Part shown: positions 18,279 through 26,266 of the stretch, one piece after another
Layout of the letters: each line of letters begins with the position of its first letter
Position numbering within the stretch: the stretch's first letter is position 1
Assembly (NCBI GenBank): GCA_025352225.1
Contig: JANXTT010000092.1
Location: forward strand, 1 to 40,263
Origin: Mucilaginibacter sp.
Lineage (GTDB): Bacteria; Bacteroidota; Bacteroidia; Sphingobacteriales; Sphingobacteriaceae
Direction: 5' to 3'
DNA length: 40,263 bases
Made by a program: the position numbers and the translations under genes
The notes under the pieces: model-generated
Seen by the model: only the letters and a program-made list of their open reading frames with translations
What the model was told of the DNA's origin: nothing
Databases searched by the model: none

Positions 18279-19529
18279 TTAATCGGCTACAGCTCTGAAC
18301 ATTAAAGCACCAACAGTTAAATTGGTACGGCTGTCTATTATAATGGCGCCGCCATTGGCTTTATTGTCCTGATAAAGGTCAAAAGCTAAAGGTTCAGCAG
18401 TTTTAATTACAATACGGCCAATATCATTTAAGGCAAAGCTTTCGGTAGCAACCTGCTCTAGGGTGTTGATATTTACCTTGTACAATATATCCTGAATGCG
18501 GCACTTGGTTGTTTTACTGTTATGCTGTAGCAGGTAAGTATGCGATGTATCCATTGGTTTGGTATCCATCCAGCAAAGGTCGGCCTCTATCAGTTGCGAT
18601 AGTTTAGGGTGATGTTCAGCGTTAACCAGGATGTCGCCACGGCTAATATCTATTTCGTCTTTCAAATGAAGTGTTACAGACATGCCTGCCGATGCTTCTT
18701 CGGGCTCCTGGTCAAATAGCTCAATCTGACTGATGGTTGAGTTAAATCCCGAAGGCAGTACAGTAACCCTGTCGTTAACCTTAAACGAGCCGCTCAGCAC
18801 ACGCCCGGCGTAGCCGCGGTAATCATGCAGTTCATCAGTTTGAGGGCGGATAATCCATTGTACAGGCATGCGGGCATGGTCTGTACTATCATCAACAGAT
18901 ACAGAAACGGTTTCCAAATGGTCCAACAAACTTTTGCCGGTGTACCAGGTAATCCTGTCGGACTTATGTACAATATTATCGCCTTTTAGGGCACTAACCG
19001 GAATATAAGTAACCTCGTTTAGTTTAAGTTTGGCAGCCATGGCCTGGTAATCTTTAACAATGTTGTTAAAAACAGCCTCGTCATAATCAACCATGTCCAT
19101 TTTGTTAACTGCTACCACAACATGCTGCAATGCCAGTAACGATACTAAAAACGAGTGACGTATGGTTTGCTCAATAACGCCTTTACGGGCATCTATCAAA
19201 ATAATAGCCAGGTCGGCGTTTGATGCACCTGTAACCATGTTACGGGTGTATTGAATATGGCCCGGGGTATCGGCAATAATAAACTTGCGTTTTTCGGTCT
19301 GGAAGTATTTGTAAGCCACATCAATGGTAATACCTTGCTCGCGCTCGGCCTTTAAGCCATCTGTTAAAATGGCCAGGTCAATCGTGCCATCGTCATTTTT
19401 ACGGTTCGAACTTTGTAATGCTTCAAGTTGGTCAAGCAAAATAGATTCACTATCGTATAATAAGCGGCCTATCAAGGTGCTTTTTCCATCGTCGACACTA
19501 CCGGCTGTTAAAAATTTTAAAATATCCAT
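18279..19529 (-). CDS. cysN: Sulfate adenylyltransferase large subunit (GTPase)
   Basis: A 416-residue CysN, the GTPase half of ATP sulfurylase. GTP hydrolysis by CysN drives the formation of APS from ATP and sulfate by CysD. The elongation-factor-like G domain shows GSVDDGKST (10-18), DTPGH (87-91) and NKMD (142-145), followed by two beta-barrel domains. The protein ends without the APS kinase (CysC) domain found in NodQ-type fusions. It is the last gene of the sulfur operon, 114 bases after cysD, an unusually wide gap for this operon. No gene is seen in that gap. Confidence 0.96.
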   Translation of the reverse strand: MDILKFLTAGSVDDGKSTLIGRLLYDSESILLDQLEALQSSNRKNDDGTIDLAILTDGLKAEREQGITIDVAYKYFQTEKRKFIIADTPGHIQYTRNMVTGASNADLAIILIDARKGVIEQTIRHSFLVSLLALQHVVVAVNKMDMVDYDEAVFNNIVKDYQAMAAKLKLNEVTYIPVSALKGDNIVHKSDRITWYTGKSLLDHLETVSVSVDDSTDHARMPVQWIIRPQTDELHDYRGYAGRVLSGSFKVNDRVTVLPSGFNSTISQIELFDQEPEEASAGMSVTLHLKDEIDISRGDILVNAEHHPKLSQLIEADLCWMDTKPMDTSHTYLLQHNSKTTKCRIQDILYKVNINTLEQVATESFALNDIGRIVIKTAEPLAFDLYQDNKANGGAIIIDSRTNLTVGALMFRAVAD

Positions 19530-19643
19530 GCGCTATTTAGCGGTTTCTAATTATATGGTGCCTTCCAATCTTAGTACGATCTTTTACATCGGCGGAATGG
19601 CAAGTTTTTCCTTTGTTATTGATTCTTTATTCTTGGTTATTGC

Positions 19644-20549
19644 TCAAAAATAGCCGCCTTTTTTGCGGTCTTCCATGGCTGCTTCTGATACCTTATCATC
19701 TAAACGGGCACCACGCTCGCTTATTTTCGATTCGCTTATCTCATTAATAATATCGTCTATCTCAAACGCGTACGATTCTACAGCGGCAGTACACGTCATA
19801 TCGCCAACCGTTCTGAAACGTACATTTTTGCGTTCAATAATGTCTTCGGCATCCATATTTAAAACCTTGGCAGCCGCCATTAACTGGCCGTTGCGGGTAA
19901 TTACCTCTCGCTCGTGCGCAAAATATATTGATGGTAACGCTATTTTTTCCCTGCGGATATAGTTCCAAACGTCAAGCTCGGTCCAGTTACTTATCGGGAA
20001 GATCCTTACGTTCTCTCCTTTATGTATCTTACCATTATAAATGTTCCATAACTCGGGGCGCTGGCGTTTTGGATCCCATTGGCCAAACTCATCACGTACC
20101 GAAAATATGCGTTCTTTAGCGCGGGCTTTTTCCTCATCGCGGCGTGCGCCGCCAATGCAGGCATCAAATTTATGCTCGGCAATAGTATCTAAAAGGGTAA
20201 CGGTTTGTAAGGCGTTACGGCTGGCATTTTTACCTTTTTGCTCAACCACTTTACCCTGGTCAATAGAATCCTGAACGTAACCAACAATCAGCTTTTCGCC
20301 GATGCGTTTGATCATGTCATCCCGGTATGTTATCGTTTCGGGGAAATTATGGCCGGTATCAATATGTACAAGCGGAAATGGAAATTTACCGGGGCGGAAA
20401 GCCTTTTCGGCCAAGCGTACCAGTGTTATAGAATCCTTACCGCCCGAAAATAACAGGGCAGGTTTCTCAAACTGTCCGGCTACCTCGCGCAAAATATAAA
20501 TCGCTTCGGCTTCCAGATCGTCTAAATAATCCAGTTTGTTTTTACTCAT
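19644..20549 (-). CDS. cysD: Sulfate adenylyltransferase small subunit
   Basis: A 301-residue CysD, the catalytic ATP pyrophosphatase-type subunit that adenylates sulfate to APS together with CysN. The PP-loop SGGKDSI is at 35-41, followed by HIDTGHNFPET, and the C-terminus RGARLDDKVSEAAMEDRKKGGYF is the family's signature tail. Its ATG overlaps the stop of cysH by one base (TAATG), showing tight translational coupling. It is cytoplasmic. Confidence 0.97.
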   Translation of the reverse strand: MSKNKLDYLDDLEAEAIYILREVAGQFEKPALLFSGGKDSITLVRLAEKAFRPGKFPFPLVHIDTGHNFPETITYRDDMIKRIGEKLIVGYVQDSIDQGKVVEQKGKNASRNALQTVTLLDTIAEHKFDACIGGARRDEEKARAKERIFSVRDEFGQWDPKRQRPELWNIYNGKIHKGENVRIFPISNWTELDVWNYIRREKIALPSIYFAHEREVITRNGQLMAAAKVLNMDAEDIIERKNVRFRTVGDMTCTAAVESYAFEIDDIINEISESKISERGARLDDKVSEAAMEDRKKGGYF

Positions 20550-21271
20550 TATTTTGTAACTATAATATTATCAGTCTCGTGCAATCCGCATTCTTTTTTT
20601 GATTGGTCTTCCCACCACCAGCGTCCGGCACGGAAATCTTCGCCTTCTTTTACGGCTCGTGTACATGGCGCACAGCCAATACTAGGGAACCCCTTGTCGT
20701 GCAGGGGGTTATATGGTATGTTGTTATCTTTGATATAAGCTTTAACTTCGTCTAAATTCCAATGGAATATAGGGTGATATTTAACCATCTGGTTTCCACC
20801 GTCCCACTCCACATTATGCAGGTCGTGGCGGCTAACAGACTGGTCGGCACGGATACCCGTTACCCAGCATTTATTGCCTTTTAAGGCTCTTTTTAGTGGC
20901 TCCACTTTACGTATGCCGCAGCATTCTTTACGGTTCTCAACAGATTCGTAAAAGCTGCTGGGGCCCTTGGTGCTTACCATTTTTTCAACGGCTTCGGCCT
21001 GCGGGTAGTAGGCATGTATTGGCTGCCCGTACATTTCTAAAGTACGGCCCCAAACATAGTATGTTTCTGGAAAGAGCCGGCCTGTTTCTAAAGTGAAAAC
21101 CTTAATGGGCAGGTTATTGGTAAATATCATATGGGTAATTACCTGGTCTTCCCAACCAAAACTGGTTGAAAATATAACCTCACCGGGGAATAACTCTACC
21201 AATTTTTTCAGGCCATCAACAGGAGTTAAGCCCGAAGTATGCTGTTTTATGTTTTCAGAAAAATCACTCAT
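20549..21271 (-). CDS. cysH: Assimilatory APS reductase ([4Fe-4S] CysH type)
   Basis: A 240-residue CysH-family reductase making sulfite from adenylyl sulfate using thioredoxin. Two cysteine pairs, Cys117-Cys118 (KECCGIRK) and Cys200/Cys203 (GCAPCTR), are the [4Fe-4S] ligands that distinguish APS reductases from PAPS reductases; the catalytic Cys228 lies in KKECGLH near the C-terminus. This agrees with the lack of an APS kinase in the operon: sulfate is reduced directly at the APS level. The gene begins 9 bases after the siroheme synthase-TauE fusion and overlaps cysD by one base. Confidence 0.95.
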   Translation of the reverse strand: MSDFSENIKQHTSGLTPVDGLKKLVELFPGEVIFSTSFGWEDQVITHMIFTNNLPIKVFTLETGRLFPETYYVWGRTLEMYGQPIHAYYPQAEAVEKMVSTKGPSSFYESVENRKECCGIRKVEPLKRALKGNKCWVTGIRADQSVSRHDLHNVEWDGGNQMVKYHPIFHWNLDEVKAYIKDNNIPYNPLHDKGFPSIGCAPCTRAVKEGEDFRAGRWWWEDQSKKECGLHETDNIIVTK

Positions 21272-21280
21272 TTTAATAAA

Positions 21281-22804
21281 CTAGAGCACTTTAACAATAA
21301 ATTTTTGTATGCTGTAAATGCTGATCAAAATTACAATAACTGCTACAGAAACCATAATGGCTTTAGTAGATATTTTATTAGATACCCTTGCGGCTATAGG
21401 TGCAGCCAACGCGCTGCCTATTACCATCCCGGCAACGGCTTCCCAACGTGCGTTGTTATGGCTAAGCATGGTAATAAAGGTTAACGAACTCATTAACGCG
21501 ATAAAAAAGCGGGATAACTTTACTGTACCCAATGATGTGCGTGGGTTACGCCCGCCTGCAATAAGCGTTGATAAAACGATTGACCCCCAGCCGCCGCCGC
21601 CAACGGCGTCAATAAAACCACCGCCAAAACCCAGTAACGAAATGCGCTTAATCTTTTTATTTGCCCTGGCCCCTTTACCTTTTAACGCTTTTGATAAAAT
21701 AACACAACCGAGTATCAATGTGTATAATGATACGGCGGGTTTAGTATAAAGGCTGTAATGCTCCAGCGATGATAATAAAAAAGCGCCACCTACCGCGCCT
21801 ATGATACCCGGAATTAGCAGTAACTTAAATAAACGCCAGTTGATATTATTCATTTGGTAATGCATCCAACCTGCTATGCCATTGCTTAATATCTCTGATA
21901 AGTGCACTCCCATGCTGGCAATTGCGGGGGATATGCCCATTACGTTGATAGAAAATGCCGTTGAGGTTACACCGTACGACATGCCGATAGCGCCATCAAC
22001 CATGGCGAACACGAAACTGGCCCCCAAAAAGTAGTAAAATATAGGATCGATATGCTGGGCATAACTTTGGAAACCGGGGCTATTAGACCAAAAAACAGCG
22101 ATTGTAATGGCCAGAGAAGTAATAATGGTTCCCCATATTAGCCATTTGAAGTTTTTGTTTTTTTCTATGTCTTGTTTGGGTTCAACCAAAATAGCGGTAA
22201 CGGCGTTAAGTTGCTTAACTTTGGATGCAAAATCGCCGCTTAGGGTATTTCGCAACTGGCTCATTTGCTGTAATGTATCATCCAGTTCGTTGGGTATGTT
22301 TTCAGTTAGCACTTGTTTTAATCGTTTAGCTATCGTTGGCGATTTTCCATTTGTGGAGATAGCTACTTTGAGGTCTCCTTTTTGAACGATAGAGCCTAAA
22401 TAGAAATCACATAAAGAGGGCTTATCGGCCACGTTGATCAACAAATTAAGCTGATGGGCAGCCTCGCGGATATGGTTATTAAGCTCCGGATTGCCGGTTG
22501 CTACCACTACCAGGTTAGCGCCTTTCAAATCACTCTCCTCGAACGATTTTTTATGGATAGTAACTTGTGGGTACGATTTAGCTAATTCGTAAACTTCTTC
22601 GCATACCTGCTCGGCAATAACGGTCACCTTTGCCAATTCACTATTATTCAATATAGCGGTTAGTTTTTCCAGTCCAACAACACCGCCACCTACTAAAACA
22701 GTATGCAATTCATTCAGCTTTAAAAATACAGGGAAAAGCTGGTTACCTCCGGGTGTATTACCCCGAACCAGTGTTTCCGCATTATTTTGTGGTGATGAAC
22801 TCAT
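21281..22804 (-). CDS. Siroheme synthase (CysG N-terminal type) fused to TauE/SafE permease
   Basis: A 507-residue two-part protein. Residues 23-215 match the precorrin-2 dehydrogenase / sirohydrochlorin ferrochelatase module (Met8p, CysG N-terminus): VLVGGGVVGLEKL (36-48) binds NAD, and NVADKPS (124-130) carries Asp127 at the place of the catalytic Asp of CysG. Residues 218-505 form about eight membrane helices of the TauE/SafE (TSUP) family, with repeated half motifs around FAMVDGAIGMSYG (266-278) and GGFIDAVGGGGWG (395-407). The first module would finish siroheme for the neighbouring sulfite reductase; the second probably transports sulfate, sulfite or another sulfur compound. The uroporphyrinogen methyltransferase half of full CysG is absent and must be encoded elsewhere. 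The ATG at 22804 follows a tandem repeat region. Confidence 0.9.
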   Translation of the reverse strand: MSSSPQNNAETLVRGNTPGGNQLFPVFLKLNELHTVLVGGGVVGLEKLTAILNNSELAKVTVIAEQVCEEVYELAKSYPQVTIHKKSFEESDLKGANLVVVATGNPELNNHIREAAHQLNLLINVADKPSLCDFYLGSIVQKGDLKVAISTNGKSPTIAKRLKQVLTENIPNELDDTLQQMSQLRNTLSGDFASKVKQLNAVTAILVEPKQDIEKNKNFKWLIWGTIITSLAITIAVFWSNSPGFQSYAQHIDPIFYYFLGASFVFAMVDGAIGMSYGVTSTAFSINVMGISPAIASMGVHLSEILSNGIAGWMHYQMNNINWRLFKLLLIPGIIGAVGGAFLLSSLEHYSLYTKPAVSLYTLILGCVILSKALKGKGARANKKIKRISLLGFGGGFIDAVGGGGWGSIVLSTLIAGGRNPRTSLGTVKLSRFFIALMSSLTFITMLSHNNARWEAVAGMVIGSALAAPIAARVSNKISTKAIMVSVAVIVILISIYSIQKFIVKVL

Positions 22805-22843
22805 TTATTGTGATATGTATACTTTATCTTATTCTTACCGCCC

Positions 22844-23003
22844 AACAACACATGGGTATTTATGGGTATTTTTTTAATTTTAATTTACCAATCCGTTTAA
22901 TTTATAAAACAACACATGGGTATTTATGGGTGTTTTTTTAATTTTAATTTACCGATCCGTTTAATTTTATAAAACAACACATGGGTATTTATGGGTGTTT
23001 TTT
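22844..23003. repeat. 64/65-bp tandem repeat, 2.5 copies, between sir and cysG-tauE
   Basis: Copies start at 22844, 22908 and 22973 with AACAACACATGGGTATTTA. The first two are full (64 and 65 bases, differing at about three positions); the third runs about 31 bases and stops next to the sir stop codon. Inside each copy ATGGGT occurs twice. The block fills the whole space between two genes of one operon, so it would be transcribed. Confidence 0.92.
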
Positions 23004-23005
23004 AT

Positions 23006-25111
23006 TTATTCTGATACCAATGTTTCGCGTTTAACTTTTACCGTTTGAATAAAGTTTGCCGCTTGTTGCAAGTATTGTTGTGCAAACTGCTCAGACGGCT
23101 CGTTTTTATTAATCTGTAAGATGAGGTCGTTAAAGGTTGAACCACCCAGGTCAATTTCTGCTGTGGCAACATACTGGTTATCAAACTCTCTGATAATGCC
23201 TGCATGTGTGCTGCTGTTAACACCTTTATCTAACAACACCGCTTTAGCCGAGCTTATAAATACACTGTAGGAATGGTAGATAGAATCGGCAAAGGCATTG
23301 TTCTCAAATGCTTGTTGTGCCCAGCCAAATTTCTCTTCGGCTTCAAATATTAAAGTAGCTACCAGGTCAATTACCACGCCCGCACATTCGCCAACACCAA
23401 TAGCGGTAGCAAAGGTTTCTTCGTGGCCCCAGTCTACAAACTCGTCATCTTGCAGGGTGGTCAGATCGGCAACGGGCCTTAACAACTGGTAAAAATAATC
23501 TTTACCAAGCCTGTCGTAATAATCGTTAAATAACTCGTTATCAGTAGCATTAGCTTGGTAATCGTTTAACACAACTCTAAGTACCTGTGTTGCACGTTTA
23601 GCAGGCACTTTGGTTACCTTATCGGCCGCGCGGCCAACACCGTTACCTACAATACCGCCGCCCAGTAAAACCTGCACAGATGGCAATACCTTACCTTGCG
23701 CTTTTAACGAGCTGCCATGAAAACCAATATGCGCCAAACCATGCTGCCCGCACGAATTCATACAGCCACTAATTTTTATCTTAATATCGCGGTTGTAAAT
23801 CAGGTCTTCGTATTCGTTATATATTACATCTTCCAATACTGCGGCAAGCGTCATGCTGTTAGAGATGCCCAGGTTACAGGTGTCAGTACCGGGGCAGGTA
23901 GTAACATCGGCTATGCTATCAAACCCCGGCGCGGCAAGGCTCAATGCTAATAAAGCATTGAAAAGGTGCGGTAACGCTTCTTCGCGGGCAAATTTTAACA
24001 ATAAACCCTGATTAGGCGTAATTCGGATCTCGTCGGCAACATACGGCCTGATGGCATCAATTAATTTACGGCCCTGTTCGGTTGGTATATCACCAACTTG
24101 TACCTTTATGTATACGCCATAAAAACCTTTTTGCTTTTGTTCAAAAACGTTTGTAGCTCTCCAGTGCTTGTATTTAGCAGCGTTACTAACCTCCGCTTGC
24201 GGATATTCTATTATAGCGGCTGGCGCAGGCTGTGGTACTGTATCGCGGTCAATTTTATAAGTTTTTACTTTGTTGGCTGTTCTTTCTTCGGCAACGAATT
24301 TTAAAAACTCATCCAAACCTAATTTCTGAATTAAAAATTTAAGCCTGGCCTTGTTGCGGTTGTTACGCTCGCCATAACGGTCAAACACCCGGATAACCGA
24401 TTCTGTATACGGAACGATCTGGTCTTCGTGTAAAAACTCATGTACTATATGGGCCAACGCTGGCTGGGCACCAAGGCCACCGCCTAACATCACTTTAAAG
24501 CCACGTACTTCCTGGCCATTCTCAATTTTTACTTTCGGGATAAAACCCAGATCGTGAATAAATGAAAACGCGGTATCAGCATCGCTCGACGAAAACGAGA
24601 TCTTAAACTTACGTCCCATTTCCTGGCAAATAGGGTTGCGCAGTAAATAAGAGAACATGCCATGCGCGTACGGCGATACATCAAAAGGCTCATCCGGATC
24701 AATACCAGCAGCAGGGGAGGCCGTTACGTTACGAACGGTATTACCGCAGGCTTCGCGCAGGGTAACATCATCCTGCTCCAGCTTTGCCCAAAGCTCAGGT
24801 GTTTTTTCTAAACTAACATAATGTATCTGTATATCCTGACGGGTAGTTAAGTGCAGGTTGCGGCTGGCGTATTCGTCGGATATGTCTGCAATTTTTAAAA
24901 GCTGTTTAAAAGTAACTTTTCCAAACGGTAATTTAATACGTACCATTTGTACACCTGGCTGCCTTTGGCCATATACACCCCGGGCCAAACGCAAGCTCCT
25001 GAATTTTTCATCATGTATCTTACCTTCGCGAAAAGCGCGTATTTTTTGTTCCAGGTCAATAATGTCCCTTTCAATAACCGGATTCTCTAACTCGGTTCTA
25101 AAACTTTGCAT
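23006..25111 (-). CDS. Siroheme-dependent assimilatory sulfite reductase (nitrite/sulfite reductase family) with C-terminal extension
   Basis: A 701-residue siroheme/[4Fe-4S] reductase that most likely makes sulfide from sulfite, using ferredoxin or another one-electron donor. Two ferredoxin-like half domains and two catalytic halves are present; LHLTTRQDIQIHY (86-98) and RITPNQGLLLKF (363-374) are the paired family motifs, and Cys406, Cys412, Cys450 and Cys454 (CPGTDTC, CMNSC) bind the cluster and siroheme. About 135 extra residues (565-701) are helical and resemble a HEPN-like domain, which is not part of classical CysI or NirA. Nitrite reduction is possible in this family, but the operon with cysHDN and siroheme synthase argues for sulfite. 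It is the first structural gene of the operon. Confidence 0.92.
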   Translation of the reverse strand: MQSFRTELENPVIERDIIDLEQKIRAFREGKIHDEKFRSLRLARGVYGQRQPGVQMVRIKLPFGKVTFKQLLKIADISDEYASRNLHLTTRQDIQIHYVSLEKTPELWAKLEQDDVTLREACGNTVRNVTASPAAGIDPDEPFDVSPYAHGMFSYLLRNPICQEMGRKFKISFSSSDADTAFSFIHDLGFIPKVKIENGQEVRGFKVMLGGGLGAQPALAHIVHEFLHEDQIVPYTESVIRVFDRYGERNNRNKARLKFLIQKLGLDEFLKFVAEERTANKVKTYKIDRDTVPQPAPAAIIEYPQAEVSNAAKYKHWRATNVFEQKQKGFYGVYIKVQVGDIPTEQGRKLIDAIRPYVADEIRITPNQGLLLKFAREEALPHLFNALLALSLAAPGFDSIADVTTCPGTDTCNLGISNSMTLAAVLEDVIYNEYEDLIYNRDIKIKISGCMNSCGQHGLAHIGFHGSSLKAQGKVLPSVQVLLGGGIVGNGVGRAADKVTKVPAKRATQVLRVVLNDYQANATDNELFNDYYDRLGKDYFYQLLRPVADLTTLQDDEFVDWGHEETFATAIGVGECAGVVIDLVATLIFEAEEKFGWAQQAFENNAFADSIYHSYSVFISSAKAVLLDKGVNSSTHAGIIREFDNQYVATAEIDLGGSTFNDLILQINKNEPSEQFAQQYLQQAANFIQTVKVKRETLVSE

Positions 25112-25197
25112 ATCGTAAATTTATTATCTTCATTAAAAAAAATCCTCTTCGACGTGGCTAAAAAGGTGTTGTACTCGTTTATTTACTATCCTTACAA

Positions 25198-25221
25198 CCT
25201 GTAACAGGCATATAATATGCC
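25198..25221 (-). promoter_or_regulatory. Two overlapping palindromes in the sir leader
   Basis: CCTGT-A-ACAGG (25198-25208) and GGCATAT-A-ATATGCC (25207-25221) are both perfect and share two bases. They lie between the likely promoter box (25264-25271) and the sir ATG (25111), within the presumed leader. They could bind the Rrf2 protein or form RNA hairpins. Confidence 0.45.
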
Positions 25222-25263
25222 ATATAAGGTGTTTGTTGATGGGTAGTATTTTGTTTCACTTTA

Positions 25264-25271
25264 CAAATATA
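25264..25271 (-). promoter_or_regulatory. Probable -7 box of the sulfur operon promoter
   Basis: Minus-strand TATATTTG matches TAnnTTTG. The predicted leader to the sir ATG is about 145 bases. No good TTG -33 element is present, as often at activator-dependent promoters. An inverted repeat TATATA-AAG-TATATA overlaps it immediately upstream. Confidence 0.45.
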
Positions 25272-25296
25272 TATAAAGTATATAGAATTGATCGTC

Positions 25297-25310
25297 TATT
25301 TTATAAAATA
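25297..25310. promoter_or_regulatory. Perfect 14-bp palindrome upstream of the sulfur operon promoter
   Basis: TATTTTATAAAATA is fully self-complementary. It is centred about 36 bases upstream of the -7 box on the transcription side of sir and 26 bases past the rrf2 stop. This is a typical activator or repressor position; binding by the adjacent Rrf2 protein is inferred. AT-rich palindromes do occur by chance. Confidence 0.4.
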
Positions 25311-25335
25311 TTTCGAAACGATGACTTTTGGATGC

Positions 25336-25773
25336 TTATTCGTGTGCAATTAACCCTATTTCGCGGTCAATAATGTCGGCAATACTGGTTTCGCTTAGTA
25401 TTTTTAGCGAAGCATCCCTAACATCAATAAAAACACTCCGAATACCACAGGTAGTTTCGGCTTTACACTCTTCGCATTTATGGTAAAAGTTAATACTGGC
25501 GCAAGGTACCATAGCTATGGGGCCATCGGTAATGCGCATAACCTGAACTAAAAATATCTCTTTCGGATCCTTGTTAAGGTTGTAGCCGCCGCCTGCGCCT
25601 TTTTTGCTATATAAAAACCCCGCGTTCCTTAAATCCAATAATATTTGTTCAAGAAACTTTTTAGGGATTTTTTCATCTTCAGCAATTTTTGAGATCTGTA
25701 TAGGTGGTTTCCCTACATTTTTACCCAAACTAACCAAAGCTTTTATTGCATATTTAGTTTTCTTAGAAAGCAT
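25336..25773 (-). CDS. Rrf2 family transcriptional regulator
   Basis: A 145-residue Rrf2-type winged-helix regulator. It opens MLSKKTKYAIKALVSLGKN and has the HTH at about 25-50 and the wing GGGYNL (61-66). Four cysteines, Cys91, Cys100, Cys103 and Cys109, lie in the region where IscR and NsrR bind an Fe-S cluster, although the spacing (x8, x2, x5) is not that of IscR. It could therefore sense Fe-S or sulfur status, or resemble CymR-like regulators of cysteine metabolism. It lies 225 bases upstream of sir on the same strand and probably controls the sulfur operon and itself. This target is inferred from position. Confidence 0.93.
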   Translation of the reverse strand: MLSKKTKYAIKALVSLGKNVGKPPIQISKIAEDEKIPKKFLEQILLDLRNAGFLYSKKGAGGGYNLNKDPKEIFLVQVMRITDGPIAMVPCASINFYHKCEECKAETTCGIRSVFIDVRDASLKILSETSIADIIDREIGLIAHE

Positions 25774-25859
25774 ATCTTAAAAGCATATAAATGGATGTTA
25801 TAAAGAACGGTATTTTATTGTTCAATGCAAAATAAGCGTAGCGCCTCAGTTTGGGTTTA

Positions 25860-26201
25860 TTAAAGTTCCGAACTGTAAGTTACACTATTAATAAACCAAA
25901 GTGTCGTATCTATTCGGGCTGTAATTCTTTTTGCACCACTCGAATCTTCATAGTAAATATAAACATAAACCGATTGTGATGTATTTCCACCTGTATTAAG
26001 TGTTATGTTCCAACCATTGTCAAAGTCGCCAGTCGAAAGTAATCCAGGCCATTTATAATTAATAAATAATAAGCCTTTTTCTTTTAACTTAGGTTCAATG
26101 TATTTTCTAATAGCCTTTTTAACCATAGCACGATAGATAAGTACGTTTACAGAAATTATAAAGGGAAAGAGTAAAATAATTAACGAGTAAATTAAAATCA
26201 T
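25860..26201 (-). CDS. Small membrane-anchored hypothetical protein
   Basis: A 113-residue protein with one N-terminal hydrophobic helix (about residues 3-24, ILIYSLIILLFPFIISVNVL), a basic stretch (VKKAIRKYIEPKLKEKG, 27-43), and a soluble beta-rich tail. No family is recognised. The charge pattern suggests the N-terminus is outside or the tail is cytoplasmic. It is AT-rich like the adjacent VOC gene, which lies 65 bases upstream on the same strand. The ATG at 26201 is the only good start. Confidence 0.65.
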   Translation of the reverse strand: MILIYSLIILLFPFIISVNVLIYRAMVKKAIRKYIEPKLKEKGLLFINYKWPGLLSTGDFDNGWNITLNTGGNTSQSVYVYIYYEDSSGAKRITARIDTTLWFINSVTYSSEL

Positions 26202-26266
26202 GTTTTATTAGGTAACTGATAAAGGAAAAGCCAATTGTGTAATCATCAAATTACTAGTTTATGATT

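Noticed and set aside
18279..19529. A CysN-CysC (NodQ-like) bifunctional enzyme.
   Set aside because: The frame ends at 416 residues right after the beta-barrel domains, leaving no kinase domain.
21318..21749. An antisense open frame of 143 codons opposite the TauE half of the fusion gene.
   Set aside because: The sense strand has a clear conserved membrane protein; the antisense product is low-complexity and follows sense codon bias.
22844..23003. The regular repeats looked like a possible CRISPR array.
   Set aside because: The copies are contiguous tandem units of 64-65 bases without unique spacers, and no cas gene is in the window.
23006..25111. Naming the reductase a nitrite reductase (NirA).
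   Set aside because: The fold allows it, but neighbouring cysHDN and siroheme synthase and the lack of nitrate genes support sulfite.
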